Below are positions 1-10,140 of a DNA stretch of 64,000 nt, in pieces. The notes beneath the pieces are model-generated. The model was not told the origin of the DNA. It saw nothing but the letters and a program-made list of their open reading frames with translations, and did not search any database. The stretch comes from Trichobilharzia szidati (Eukaryota; Platyhelminthes; Trematoda; Strigeidida; Schistosomatidae): assembly GCA_944472155.2 (NCBI GenBank), contig OX235273.1, forward strand, positions 4,003,204-4,067,203, read 5' to 3'. Every line of letters starts with the position of its first letter. Position 1 is the stretch's first letter. Position numbers and translations under genes: made by a program.

Positions 1-215
1 GACCCAATTCAATGGATAACCCAAGAATTCTATCTTCTGCCAATTCGTGATTTTAGAGTGATTGGCACTAACCAATCTCATCATTGCGGACTGGAGGAAC
101 TCCACTGGTCACGACTTCTCACTAGAACTCCAGGAAACTTAATCCCTTGGCCAGTCACTAGCCAGTATCAGATAAATGTTCAAGATTTAGTTTGTAGGGA
201 CTGTATTTATTCCAG
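1..215 (-). repeat. HS-A hammerhead SINE, head fragment
   Basis: Read on the minus strand this matches the leader of the HS-A short element seen more completely at 7115-7566 and 53049-53723, including the block around ATTGGCAGAAG-like sequence just before the tRNA-like head. The tRNA-like part and the ribozyme lie outside the window. Identification rests only on similarity to the other copies in this window. Confidence 0.55.
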
Positions 216-265
216 GTTAAGATGCAATTGGACTCAACTACGATGTTGAGGGGGGGGGAGAGGGG

Positions 266-820
266 ACTAAAATTGAAACTAAGTCTAATGCAAAATACCT
301 CGGTCTAGTTCTATCTTCCGACCTTACTTGAACATCTCATATCCCAATGATTTCTAAGAAAGTGTTCTGTCTAACCTACTACATTAAGAAACTTAGACAA
401 TCTGGAATCACCCAACCTCTACTTTCACAATTTGTCAACTCTTGTATCTCACCTATTCTACTTTACTGCTCCCCGTTAGTCTTTCCTGGTGTACTGAAAA
501 AGGACTATACCATCCTGAGAAAGATGTTGAAGGTAGTTAGTAGGACTAGTGGTGTAAAAGTCAGTCAGCTCGTCACTACATTAATTGACAGGCATCTGAA
601 TACCTGCAAAAAATGGTCTAAAACCATACTCTCCGACCCGCAACACCGCCTCTATTCCCAACTCTCGCCTTGTATCTCATCAAGTAGAACCAGAAATCAG
701 TATAAAATAGTCTATGCTCGTACAACCAAGTACAGAAACTCAACGATGCCATTCTTGGCCCGTGTTCTTAGCGACAGAGACAATGTTAAGCGGAAAACCT
801 ATGACTTGCTTTGTTGTTAA
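266..820 (+). pseudogene. CR1-like LINE ORF2 C-terminus, broken
   Basis: The frame matches the C-terminal region of the 45065-46429 protein. It contains the post-RT motif around KVFCLTYYIKKLRQSG, the block LLSQFVNSCISPILLYC, and the same terminal residues. A TGG codon has become TGA at 329-331, where the other copy encodes Trp in LTWTSH. No RT catalytic motif is left, so this is a non-functional fragment. Confidence 0.85.
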
Positions 821-968
821 TAATCATAATTTTAGGCTCTTTTATTTCTCCCTTATTTTGTATTCTATAGTGAACTCCTTCTAAAACATACTTAGCTACC
901 TTAGTTATTAACATTGGCTAACTTTTTGTACTTCAGTGTATTGGATGGTTGGTGGCAATCGGCAGGAA

Positions 969-1013
969 GCCTTGGACCTAGGTTTCGTGCTAGTTGGCAC
1001 TCATCAGCAAGGC
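969..1013 (-). ncRNA. Hammerhead ribozyme, HS-B (complete)
   Basis: On the minus strand: stem I GCCTTG with CAAGGC, core CTGATGA, stem II GTGC/GCAC with loop CAACTA, then GAAA, stem III CCT/AGG without a loop, and the cleavage dinucleotide TC just before the 3' strand of stem I. All conserved core positions are present. A 3-bp loop-less stem III is typical of minimal type-I hammerheads, which in known cases cleave best as dimers. Confidence 0.85.
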
Positions 1014-1041
1014 ACTGATGTCCCTTCAAGGTTGCAGATAC

Positions 1042-1086
1042 GCCTTGCTGATGAGTGCCAACTAGCACGAAACCTAGGTCCAAGGC
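1042..1086 (+). ncRNA. Hammerhead ribozyme, HS-B (complete)
   Basis: The plus-strand partner of the ribozyme at 969-1013, with identical parts: stem I 1042-1047/1081-1086, core CTGATGA 1048-1054, stem II 1055-1058/1065-1068, GAAA 1069-1072, stem III 1073-1075/1076-1078, and predicted cleavage after C1080. The core is unmutated. As the two copies face each other, they could also pair with one another as a long hairpin instead of folding as ribozymes. Confidence 0.85.
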
Positions 1087-2079
1087 TTCCTGCCGATTGC
1101 CTCCAACCATCTAATACCAACAATTTACAGTGCACCGTAATGGCGAGCCACCTAGCATGGTGGCCACATTGCAAACATGACTGATAGAATTCAGTCTACA
1201 CCGAAGATAGGACTAGACGCATTACACTAGTTACTGACTAGTGTGCAATCAAAAGTACTTCAGTGTGTTCCTTCTTTTGTGTATCTACTGGTTTCGACTA
1301 TATTAGCACTATGAGTATTACAAAATTTTCCTGTCATTAACCATCATGTAATTATTAGTTTTGTGGTTGTTGTTGTTTTTTTGTTCGGCAATATTAAACT
1401 GACAATCTTGGTTGTGAACGCCATTATCACCACCTTAAAAAAATTTTGTATTATGCAGGATTACTCATACTACCATTACAAACACTGCATTAGACCTGAC
1501 AATAAAAAACAAAACAACAACTCTGAAATGTTATTTTATGATTGTTTAGAGTTGTTTCAACCAAATTAACTGATCTTCTTGGCGATAAACATTCTTAAAT
1601 ATCAGTTCATAACTTCTTGTATGACTATAGCTTTACTGTCACCATGCATAATCATATCATAGCTTCCACTACCCAATACTGAGATATTATTATATGCTAT
1701 TTATTTTCCGTTCTACTTCCTGGTATTTTTTCGCATTTTTAAGAATTATTTTGGTGTTTTTTGCTTTTGATGTCTTTATATTTATTATTTTTTTGAAATA
1801 CTCCTTTTAAAGGTTGGATAAAATTAGATGCAAATATTGTAGATATGTGCTGAAAATTCCACACTGTACCACTAGTACTGTTTCTGGAATAAAGCAAATT
1901 ATTATTATTATTATGTTTACGTTCTGTTCTGATACCAATCTCATCTACTCTGAGCTTCTGCAAACCTTATCTGTCATTTCGAAGAATTTATGTACAGTTT
2001 TAGAATGCTCTTCAACCGCACAGATGGTTTAGCAGTCGACCTCTGGCCATTGTACTCCTAAATCCCGCTTAGCCTGTAT

Positions 2080-2215
2080 TAAGCCTGTTAAAGAGGGAAG
2101 GTTAGATGTGAGCTTAACAATTCAACCCCGTAAAACATAAAGGCACCGCTAGTGAAACTTCCAAGTCCAAGCTTGAAACTGTATGTTCCTGTCAGAAAAC
2201 ACAAGAGGAATAAAA
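2080..2215 (+). repeat. SINE-C tail fragment (RTE-tail type)
   Basis: Degenerate copy of the long tail seen at 60700-60860: a purine-rich block resembling AAAGAGGGAAGGTT, then an AGCTTGAA..TATGTTCC block and an A-rich end. No tRNA-like head is recognisable here. Confidence 0.5.
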
Positions 2216-2934
2216 TTAAAATAAGGTGATAAAATACAGTAAAGAATACCTTCAATTTATAGAAAGTACAAGTAAAAACGGCGTTTACTAATTAATTAAC
2301 ACAACTCTGAACTCATTGTTTTAAAAAAACAAATTCTTGAAATATATTTATGTCCCTGATTGATTACAGGTTGAGTACTTTAAAATGCTTACCCTTAATA
2401 ACTAGCCTGGCCTTCTTTAAAATACTGAACTTAGTTAAGTACACCAGAATGAAGAGAAAAGATGGAAAACATGATCACTGATCAGAATAATATTTACTTC
2501 TTAATAAAAAAGATGTTTTCTTGTCCGAGAGTACTGCTCACTGTGATAGCCATATATTTCTCTCTCTCGCACTCTGTGAATGAGCGTGTGTGTTTGTGTG
2601 TGTGTGAAGATTACCCCTAGTTTAATAAGCGAAAATGGACAAACAGGCACGCACACACACACAAAACAACACCAAAGTATCTCAGCAATCTGGGGGGGGG
2701 GTGTTGTTTTTCAGGTCAACTAGTGTGTGTGAGTGTGTACTTACTTCCTGGAGTAAATGATAATGAGAAATGTTTTCATATAATTTGTTTATTGCAGTTC
2801 TTCTTAGTGTTATTGTGCTCTCTGAAAGGTTGTTAATTAATTAGCACTAAGATAATTTGCATAATTGGTCTTCTATACTTCTAGGGTATTCATCTAACTT
2901 GTACTTTTTAAGACTTTATGCCTTTACGTTCCTA
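2216..2934. other. Intronic DNA with a short GT/CA and poly-G tract
   Basis: No gene or known repeat recognised. It contains a TC/GT-rich stretch around 2560-2610, a CA-rich block at 2648-2670, a run of G at about 2692-2701 and another GT-rich block near 2723-2740. Confidence 0.5.
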
Positions 2935-3525
2935 ATGGAACATAGGGCTCTAGGCTGGAGATTTTAAGTTTCGGTAGAAGTGGTGTTTATTTTTATTGCG
3001 GTGGGGTTGCTAGCCTATCTCATGCTCAACCTTACCTCTTTATATTATTATTGTTTCCTTTAATTCCTAGAGGAAAATAGGGCTTTAACCGCACGTATCC
3101 ATTGCATTCGGTTCTCTGCCAACATTTTCACCTGGGTTCACGTCTGCCTACATGCTTTCATCTCCTCTTCGCATCAACCTTCTCCTCCATGTCACCTCAT
3201 CCTTGCACTGATTACCAACTAACTCGCCACTTCCCATTCGGTTTCCACTCGAGTGACGGCCTGGCGTGTGATGTCACCCACTTGTTGATGGCTTGTTTTC
3301 TCAGAGTATGGCCAATCCACCTAACTTCGTTTCTTCCTGCATATTTGTTGCACAATAGGTGTCCAATGGGTTGGTTTGCTCCCAGGGATCCCTGTTGCTG
3401 ATCTTTTCTGAATCGATCTTATCACCAGCTTAGTGAAGTTTAGGGGTGCATCAACCGAGGATCGAACCTTGAGCCATATACATGGATGGCAAGTATTTCA
3501 CCATTGTAACACCGACGCACCAGAA
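2935..3525 (-). mobile_element. SINE-C (RTE-tail type) split by an RTE-like LINE 3' end
   Basis: On the minus strand the tRNA-like head lies at about 3425-3525 (B-box GGTTCGATCC and an inverted GCGTCGGTG) and the tail at about 2938-3045. Between them, 3053-3415 is an RTE-like LINE 3' end, also in minus orientation, ending in its usual AATTAAAGGAAACAATAAT terminus. The simplest reading is that the LINE fragment inserted in the SINE. I see no clean target duplication. Confidence 0.6.
3053..3415 (-). mobile_element. RTE-like LINE 3' end
   Basis: The reverse complement encodes broken pieces of the conserved C-terminal block of the RTE-like ORF (the WRWIGHTLRKPSSDITRQAI and RVTWRRSCEEE region) and ends with the family's 3' terminus. 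Frameshifts and substitutions disrupt the frame. The remainder of the element is missing. Confidence 0.75.
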
Positions 3526-3530
3526 GTTAC

Positions 3531-4689
3531 TATAGAATGCCGTAAATCGAAGCTATGATTATACACAAAATGAATCATTTTCGGAACTTTTATTTCAGTT
3601 GTTTTACGTCCTGGGTGGCTGTGCAATTTCGGTAGCGGCTGTGTTTTTTTCAACGGAATGAGGTTGTTAACCTCAGGCTTAACCTTCGCATTTTTCAGGA
3701 GACGAACTCGAAACTCTTGCGTAGCCAACGGACTACTGACCCGCTGTCTTTCTCGTTGAAAGATGATTCGTTTGTATTAGTCTGGTTAACTTATGGCGCG
3801 TTGGTTTTATTCTGAATGCATGTCATCGCTTTAAAGTACTAAGCATTAGAATAGAGAGAAAAGAACAAGAGGTTCAGCATCAAAGACAACTGTCTTTTCT
3901 GGACTTTTATTCTCAAAAGCAGCTGTACAATAGTATTTATATACTACATAAGTTTATATAGATACAAAAGGTGAGAGATACACTTCAGTCCCAAAGAAAA
4001 TACTATATTTGAATCTGGACTTCAGGAAAGCCTTAGCTGGCGGCAGATATCTGTAAGAGGAAAATCTTCAGTTCCCTAAAAAGATGCCTTTCCTGCAGCA
4101 ACTCTAAGAGTGATACTTTCTAGCCTCCCACTGCTTCTAAGCAATGTGATCCACAAGCTTCTACAAGTGACCGCTTCAGTGTGCTTATATCACTTCATCT
4201 GTACGTGATGAGCTAGGTACATAGGTCGTTTTGTGCAGGTCCTATCAAAAAGTACTGGAGAAAACTACTCAGCATGATTGCAAAGAGGAGGCACTGGTTC
4301 AGTAATAAGCACCTCATCAGAACACTTGTCACAACATCTTAACTGACTAATCATTTAGGGGCATTTATGGAGTAGACAAAAGTCTACCAAAGGTAGTGTG
4401 TTACTGACTTCTTTTTACTAAAGAAGCCCTCGCCATATGCATTGAAGAACTGGAGCTGTGTGGTCAAAAGAAACTAATCCAACCTCTACATTTACCACGG
4501 ATTTAATTCGATTTGACTCCTTAGTTTTCGTTTCTTTGTTTTTTCATTCCTTTCATATTTTTTCTGATCTTCAATTATAAAAACTATTAATATTTCAGTT
4601 TGTTTCCCTGCTCATTGCCGTTTGCACTTGTATTCGTTAAAAACCTCTTTTGCACATAACCCCATTATTTTCTAAACAAGTGTAATTTT
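3531..4689. other. Intronic DNA, no gene recognised; PLE-like noncoding segment
   Basis: About 3845-3990 resembles 14790-14900 (noncoding sequence next to PLE-C), with shared words such as AAGCTGTACAA.AGTATTTATATAC. The rest shows no coding potential or repeat that I can recognise. Confidence 0.4.
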
Positions 4690-4780
4690 CAAGTATTGGT
4701 TGCAGGGATTTGTTTGATTGCATGGAGGATTTCATCATGAGCTGACATTGGTTAGAACACCATTGGAAAACCAACAGGGA

Positions 4781-4829
4781 GTACTGCCAGACAGCTGTTT
4801 CGTCATAGTTCATGACTCTTCAGCAGTAC
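4781..4829 (-). ncRNA. Hammerhead ribozyme, HS-A (core intact)
   Basis: On the minus strand: stem I GTACTG with CAGTAC, core CTGAAGA, stem II GTCAT/ATGAC with a short loop, then GAAA, a 3-bp stem III CAG/CTG without a loop, and TC. A TGG insertion separates the cleavage dinucleotide from the 3' strand of stem I, which may reduce activity. All core positions match the hammerhead consensus. Confidence 0.7.
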
Positions 4830-5300
4830 GCAACTACCGCGATTCGAACCCAGGACCTTCTGGTTACAAGGCCAGCGAGCTCGTGGACCATTAAGCCACT
4901 GGGACCCGATCCAATGAACAGTACATGAATTCTAATTTCTGCCAATTCACGATATAGCGTAACCACTAGCCAATGTCTTCGGCGAGTATTTGTCCTCACA
5001 CCCGACCTGCTGCACCCTACTCGTCACGACTTCCCACTAGAACCCCAGGTAACTACCTACCGGAATAGGGCCAGTCGCCAATTAGCATCTCATTGATATT
5101 CAAGTATTGGTTTGTAGGCAGGTCGGGTGTGAGGACGAATACTCGCCGAAGACATTGGCTAGTGGTTGCGCTATGTCGTGAATCGGCAGAAGTTAGAATT
5201 AATGCACTGGCCATTGGATCGTCTCCCAGTGGCCTAATGGTCTACGAGCTCGCTGGCCTTGTAACCAGAAGGTCCTGGGTTCAAACCGCGGTGGGTGCGT

Positions 5301-5347
5301 AGTGATGAAGAGTCCCAAACTAGGACGAAACAGCTGTCCAGGACTCC
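5301..5347 (+). ncRNA. Hammerhead ribozyme, HS-A (core mutated)
   Basis: Stem II GTCC/GGAC, GAAA and CAG/CTG with TC are present. The core reads ATGAAGA instead of CTGAAGA, a change at the essential C3 position, and stem I is imperfect. Probably inactive. Confidence 0.6.
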
Positions 5348-5511
5348 CAGGTTTTCCAGTGGTTCTCTAACGAATGTTAGCTCATGATGAAATCCTGTAG
5401 CCAATTTTAATTTTGTTCGTAAGCTCCTTGTAATCTATAATCACGCTTTAGAACTTTCATACCAAACTGGAAATTATTACCACCTTTAATCTCCTTTCTT
5501 CTTTATTATTA

Positions 5512-5676
5512 AGGTGCTCGCTGACCGTGCACATAGTCCGGGTTCGACCCCCGGCCGAATCACACCTGATATCAATGGTCGGCCTGCTAAATTTGGGGTA
5601 CCAATATCAGATTTTGAAAATTTCATACTTGTATCGAAAGTACTGTGCGGAGTCAAGCTCTAATAAAAAAAATAAT
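5512..5676 (+). repeat. SINE-C, CR1-tail type (5' truncated)
   Basis: It begins within the tRNA-like head (GCTCGCTGACCGTGCACA, then the B-box GGTTCGACCCC). It carries the family body with the repeated GATATCA words and the tail that folds as a hairpin (AAATTTCATACTT..), ending in an A-rich run. Compare 6931-7115. Confidence 0.7.
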
Positions 5677-5999
5677 TGTATCTAGGTAAACTTATGTATA
5701 TCAATGCGATTTTACATCTACTTTTGGGAATGAAATCGCCTAAAAGATGGTTATCTTTGTTGCTGAACTTCTTGTTCTTGTCTGTCTAATGTCCTCATGG
5801 GTATTTTCTACGACTGAACCATTATACCTTTGATCCTTCAGATAGTTAATTATTTACGCTACTCAGAAAACTCCTGGCAGAATAAAGTAGTTCTTCAGTA
5901 ACTTCCTAACTGATATTGTTATTATTATCATCATTCCCATTGGAGTCCAAGTTTAACCTAGAGCATCAGTAAGATATCTGTGTTTCATCCTGTTTCTCT

Positions 6000-6657
6000 A
6001 TAGACTTCATCTTTAGCGGGTTCCACGACTGTCCAAATCCTTTCACTTACCCCTTCATCGCACAATCTCCTACATGTCATACTCGGACCCACACCCAGCT
6101 CATTGTTTCCCATTCTTCACTCACAACTCTCTCCTTGCATCTCATCAGGCAAAACCAGAAGCCTATGTAGAAAACTATATGCTCGCACCAGCAAGTACAA
6201 AACTCAACCATACCCTACTTAGCTCGTGTTCTGTGCGATAAAGAAAGCATTAGGCGTGACACCTATAACTCATTAAATAGTCAGTAGAACAACTGGATCT
6301 CGTCTTTCCAACTCATATCATTTATAGGTACAACATTTACTTTCTTTCTTTCCCTTTTCTCTCTCTCTCTTTTTCTTTTTCTCCGTTATGTGCTGCTTGG
6401 TTCTTTCTTCCGCTTACACCAGTAAATATGATAGCACCTACTTCTCTAACACCTTCAAACACTGTTCAACTTTGGCTTTGCTACCGACATGTCAATATGT
6501 TGTTGTTATAATGAACTGAGATTTCCTTAATCTATGTAGAATTGTATTTATTGATAATGTACTAACTGGATGCAATACTATAGTAAAAATGCTGAGAATT
6601 CCATTCTGTATCACAAGTACTGTTTTGGAATAAAGCAAATCATTATTATTATTATAT
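6000..6657 (+). mobile_element. CR1-like LINE (second subfamily), 3' end
   Basis: Matches 18940-19650: the last part of the ORF (broken frames around ISSGKTRSLCRKLYARTSKY), a pyrimidine-rich 3' UTR, and the terminal TGCTGAGAATTCCATTCTG block, then GGAATAAAGCAAATCATTATT. Frameshifts and stops make it non-coding. Confidence 0.75.
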
Positions 6658-6824
6658 TAGTTCGGTGGAAAATCTTCTTTGGTATAAAGTGACTATCCTC
6701 AGAGAGAGACAAAGAGGTGCCTGCTGATGTTTATTTGTGTGTGTCTGTGTGAGGTCAGCTATTCTGCTTATTTAATGTGTAATAACTAACGCTTCACTTA
6801 TTTGATTCTCATTTGTTACATCAG

Positions 6825-6900
6825 GTATCTCTAAAATCAGTTGTGGATCAATTTCGTTCTGACATCAGCAGCCCGAGATGTTTGTCAATACTTGATTACC
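6825..6900 (+). CDS. Host gene exon 1 of those in the window (short internal exon)
   Basis: A 76-nt exon, flanked by a pyrimidine-rich tract plus TCAG at 6821-6824 and by the donor GTAAGT at 6901. In phase 0 it reads VSLKSVVDQFRSDISSPR then CLSILDY, plus one base. That spare C joins the two bases at the start of the 18354 exon to make a His codon, and the frame stays open. Supporting evidence is the phase match and good splice sites; there is no codon start here, so upstream exons lie outside the window or were missed. Helical in character. See the 50865 and 62786 exons for the tentative family call. Confidence 0.65.
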
Positions 6901-6930
6901 GTAAGTTGATTAATTTATATATATTCAATG

Positions 6931-7115
6931 TGCGTCGGTGGCACAGCGGTTAGGACTCTCGCCGACCATACACATGTTATGGGATTCGATTCCCTACCGA
7001 CGCACATTCGATATCACTGGTCGACCTGCAAAATTTGGGCTACTGATATCACATGCTGAAAATTCCATATTTGTACCAAAAATACGGTGTGGAATCAAGC
7101 TATAATCCAAAATAA
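6931..7115 (+). repeat. SINE-C, CR1-tail type (near full length)
   Basis: tRNA-like head at 6932-7003: acceptor-like arms GCGTCGG and CCGACGC, A-box GTGGCACAGCGG, B-box GATTCGATTCC. The body has a duplicated GATATCA motif. The tail TGCTGAAAATTCCATA..GTGTGGAATCAAGC forms a hairpin and resembles the CR1-like LINE terminus. It ends in A-rich sequence. Copies are also at 25142, 50526 and 5512. Confidence 0.8.
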
Positions 7116-7566
7116 TAGTTTGCTTGTAAGGAATAGATTTGTTTTTACGGGTCGATCACGGATTGATATCAGTTAGAGAACCATTGAAAACCAGTACTGG
7201 AGTACTGGACAGCCAGCTGTTTCATCCCACTAGTTTTGGGAATCGTTGGCAATACACATCCACTGCCAGCGTTCGAACCAAGGACCTTCCAATTACAAGG
7301 CAATCTCGTACACCATTCAGCCATTGGGACCCGATTCAACAGCCAGTCCATGAATTCTAACTTCTACCAATTCATGGTGCATTTAGCGTGACTTGCACCA
7401 ATCAGTGTGATCGGTGGAATATCCATCCTCACACTTGACCAGATGGACCTCACTGGTCACAACTTCTCACTAGAATTCCAGGCAACTCCGTCCTGTAACA
7501 AGTCACTAGCGAGGATCAGATTAATTTTCATTAGTTGGTTTATAAGGATTAGATTTGTTTTTACGA
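7115..7566 (-). repeat. HS-A hammerhead SINE, more than one unit long
   Basis: Minus-strand reading: a tail end (CGTAAAAACAAATCTAATCC) at about 7535-7565, then the leader, the tRNA-like head (about 7270-7335), a degenerate hammerhead (7190-7255) and a second tail end at about 7120-7150. The same tail end at both sides of one unit implies a head-to-tail dimer as the source. The hammerhead core is damaged (CAACGAT in place of CTGAAGA). Confidence 0.7.
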
Positions 7567-7588
7567 TATATATATATATATATATTGC
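7566..7588. repeat. (TA)n microsatellite
   Basis: About 11 uninterrupted TA units directly next to the HS-A end. Confidence 0.9.
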
Positions 7589-7589
7589 A

Positions 7590-8348
7590 GAGACCTTGCA
7601 TAAGTGACAACAGAAATCTTTGGTTTTCCCACATATTTTTACTGTTTTAAAAAGTTGCGGAAACTATTCGTCTGGAAGATTATTGATTTCCAATCGGAAA
7701 CTGATATAATCTATCATACAGTCAAAAATCAACAATCTCTTAACCAATTTTATTGTTCTTCAATAGTTAATCCTGCAGCAATTCAGCCATTCAGTTCGCA
7801 TTCCATTTACTCGTATACCACACTGTCAAGATATATTTAGCTGGCAACAGTAACGAATAGACACTACACCCAAATGACCTTGAATTAACCAATCAGATCA
7901 CTCAACACTACAAATGGTTGCTTTTCACTCTGATTAAGGTTTAAAGTTAGAGGAGGATTAAGGTAGGGTTATTATCAGCGTTAGCCTAAAACTCGCAACT
8001 AAGATTGGGGTTTGGATGAAACACGCTTGCAACGGAGATCATGAAAAGCATTCATTTGTAATACTGAGCGATCTCATTGATTGGATCAAGATTATTTGAG
8101 TGTGGTATCCGTTCTTTACTATTACGATTTAGCTATGTTCTAACTGAATGCTTTTTATTGTATCATTTGAATTGACTTGTTTAAATTTGTATTTCTGTCA
8201 ATTAAAAGTTGAATAAAGAGAAGTTTGGTCTGTAACAAATGACGTCACCGAAGTAATTTATGAATATGACTTTGTGTGGGTGTGATTGATGTAAATTCGG
8301 TGAATGCAACATTTTCAGTGTTGAAACTATTAATTCAGCAATTATTTA
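7590..8348. other. Intronic DNA without recognised features
   Basis: No splice-flanked open frame and no similarity to the other repeats in the window. The stretch 7920-8010 is rich in GGTTA/GTTAG-like words, similar in flavour to 21190-21310. Confidence 0.45.
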
Positions 8349-9490
8349 TTATTATTTTTTCCTTTAATTCCTAGAGGAACATAGGGCTTCAGCCGTGCGT
8401 CTCTATTGCGTTCGGATCTCTGCTAGAGTCTTCACCTGGCTCCAATTCTACCCACATGTTTTCATCTCCTCTTCACATGACCTCCTCCAAGTCACCCTCT
8501 CACTGACGACCAACTCGCCACTTCCCTTTCGGGTTCCACTCGAGCAATGGCTTATCTAGTGATGTCACTTGATGCATTGTTTCCTCAGAGTATGGTCAGC
8601 CAATCCACTTCCATTTCTTCCTGCTTATTTGTTAAACAATCGGTTCCTGGTTGGTTCGCTCATTGACAGAGATCTCAGTTGCTGATCTTTTCTGGCCAGC
8701 CATCTGATCTTGAGCAGCATTGAGCGAAGACAACTGTTAATGAAGGTCTGTAGTTTGTTTGAGATGCTCTCTATGACGCGCCAAGTGTCTGATCCGTATA
8801 GTAGCACTGACTTCACATTGGAGTTGAAAATCCGGATCTTATTTTTCATGCTGAGTATTGTTGACCTCCACACAGACTGGAGAGTAGTGAAAGCTTGTCT
8901 TGCTTTTCCGATTCTTGCTTTGATATCCTCGTCATTTCCGCCTGTAGTTGAAACGATGCTTCCCAGGTAGGTAAGTAGGTAGGTAGAGGAGGTTTTTTCT
9001 TTCAGATTCCTCCCATTTATGCTGATCATTTTCTGTTGTTGTTGTTGCTGTTGTTGTTGTTCTTGTCCAGGAATCTTCATCACCTCTGTTTTCCCTATGT
9101 TCACCTGAAGTAAATTCCTATCTTTGATGCTTCTTCTGCCAATTTGTTACTTTTCACTTGCATACCTTCCAGTTTGTGGGAAATCAGACATATATCATCG
9201 GCGAAGTCCAGATCCTCCAAGTTTTTTGTGTGAGTCCATTTTATGCCTGTTTCCTCATTGCCCACTGTTTGTCACATTATCCAATCTACTGCAATCAGGA
9301 AAATCATTGGCGATAGTAGGCAGCCAGCTTGTCTTACTCCTGTTCTCACTTCGAAGGATTCCGTAAGTTTCCCGTTGTGGATTACTTGGCATGCAGCATT
9401 GTCGTACAGCTGTTGGATGAGATGTATAATTGTCGGTGGCCGACCGTGGTAGCGAATTAGTTTCCAAATCGCCTCTCGATCGACACTGTG
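8349..9490 (-). mobile_element. RTE-like LINE, 3' 1.1 kb, frameshifted
   Basis: The reverse complement begins inside the RT region (EVIWK at the 9480 side), passes the block PPTIIHLIQQLYDNAACQVI and the FADD-containing region, then a Gln-rich linker, then the block ARIGKARQAFTTL and the C-terminal WRWIGH region. It ends in the 3' terminus AATTAAAGGAAAAAATAAT. Frameshifts and in-frame stops break it into at least three frames. A CAA repeat near 9030-9060 encodes the Gln run. Confidence 0.8.
8625..9104 (-). pseudogene. RTE-like LINE ORF fragment (post-RT region)
   Basis: A 159-residue open stretch from the linker after the RT fingers/palm to just before the C-terminal block. Visible pieces are MNIGKTEVMKIPGQEQ, a run of Gln, the block TYLGSIVSTTGG, the region FNSNVKSVLLYGSDTW and SCLRSML.KIRW. 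No catalytic aspartates are in this piece. The family's usual protein is several times longer, so this is a remnant. Confidence 0.75.
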
Positions 9491-9900
9491 AAAGTCAGCA
9501 ATACTGCAATTAATTGATAAGTCAATGAATTCCAGCCCTTTAACTGAATGGCCAATGAACTGGTCTCATAACCTTGAAGGTTTCCTTGCTTTATGGATGC
9601 GTACTACTGAAGACTTCCAATTAAGGACGAAACTACTGTCTAATTCTCTGTGGTTTTCATTTGGTTTTCTAGTCGTTATTGGTTCGTGGCGAAATCTGCG
9701 CTGAAATTATTCTTTAATTACAACTGAAAAATTGTGTTGTAGTCGATATAGCAATATTCTTTATAAGATGAAAAATTTTGAGAATGCATGACTTAACAGC
9801 TAATATGACTGACTATGGCGCCTTGTCTGACAACGTGACAGTAGTCTGTGATTAAAAACCAAATTAAGCCGGTTATCGACATTTTAAATCACATAAGCTT
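9491..9900. other. Intronic DNA without recognised features
   Basis: No coding signal. Around 9540-9670 some words recall HS-A tails (GTCCAATTAAGGACGAAACTACTGTC-like), so a very old HS-A copy is possible. Confidence 0.35.
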
Positions 9901-10140
9901 ATTTAGTGGTAGCACTGTATCGGTGACTTGCAGCTTGACGGTTCAAATCTACTAACACACTACATATTTCCATTTTAATGGAGGATAGTGACTAACAGTG
10001 GAATCCAGGACAACGCGCATTTCGTCCTATTTGGGACTCGTCAACTGGATGTCAACCTGAGACCGACCACTTTGCTCCAATCATTTGACGGGAAAATCTG
10101 AAATTCAACTAATTAAGTACATATTTCGATTCAAACTTTG
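9900..10140. repeat. Sm-alpha-like hammerhead SINE, degenerate
   Basis: The block at 9985-10135 matches the Sm-alpha-like unit at 23.1-23.75 kb: GTGGAATCCAGGA, the inverted hammerhead, then a tail with TCAACCTGAGACCGA..ACTT and a GGGAAAA.TCT..AAATTCAA end. A B-box-like GGTTCAAATC lies at 9949. Confidence 0.6.
10003..10050 (-). ncRNA. Hammerhead ribozyme, Sm-alpha-like (one core change)
   Basis: On the minus strand: stem I ATCCAG/CTGGAT, stem II GTCC/GGAC around CAAATA, GAAA, and a TGCGCG stem III region before GTC. The core reads TTGACGA in place of CTGACGA, a C3 change expected to abolish or strongly lower cleavage. Otherwise it matches the hammerhead of the schistosome Sm-alpha repeat. Confidence 0.75.

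Larger units (their letters stand above)
940..1254. mobile_element. Palindromic HS-B hammerhead SINE with 12-bp target duplication
   Basis: A minus-strand half (about 940-1020) is joined to a plus-strand half (about 1021-1254) as an inverted repeat; each half carries one complete hammerhead. The unit sits inside a CR1-like LINE and is bounded by the exact repeat GTACTTCAGTGT at 928-939 and 1255-1266. The related LINE at 46.5 kb has a single occupied site without insertion. The palindrome therefore integrated as one unit. The plus half ends in the HS-B tail (gaattcagtct... followed by the actagtgt block). The tRNA-like head is not included in this copy. Confidence 0.85.
255..1914 (+). mobile_element. 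CR1-like LINE, 3' end (interrupted by an HS-B insertion)
   Basis: Nearly the same sequence as the 3' half of the element at 45065-47200: the C-terminal part of the reverse transcriptase ORF, a long 3' UTR, and the terminal block TGCTGAAAATTCCACACTG followed by GGAATAAAGCAAATTATT repeats. It is split at 940-1254 by a palindromic HS-B element. The 5' part is absent, as is usual for truncated LINE insertions. Confidence 0.85.
4690..5400. mobile_element. Palindromic HS-A hammerhead SINE pair
   Basis: A minus-strand HS-A copy (4690-about 5070) faces a plus-strand copy (about 5093-5400). Each has a tRNA-like head with an A-box-like CCCAGTGGC.TAATGG and a B-box GGTTCGAA or GGTTCAAA, followed by a hammerhead and a tail with TCATGATGAAATCCT. 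The arms match for several hundred bases. No certain target duplication is visible. Confidence 0.75.

Noticed and set aside
3498..3728. A 76-residue minus-strand gene
   Set aside because: No recognisable domain, no splice or promoter context; overlaps the SINE-C edge.
6932..7003. A tRNA gene (also at 25142 and 50526)
   Set aside because: A and B boxes and acceptor-like pairing exist, but every copy continues into the same SINE body and tail, so these are SINE heads.
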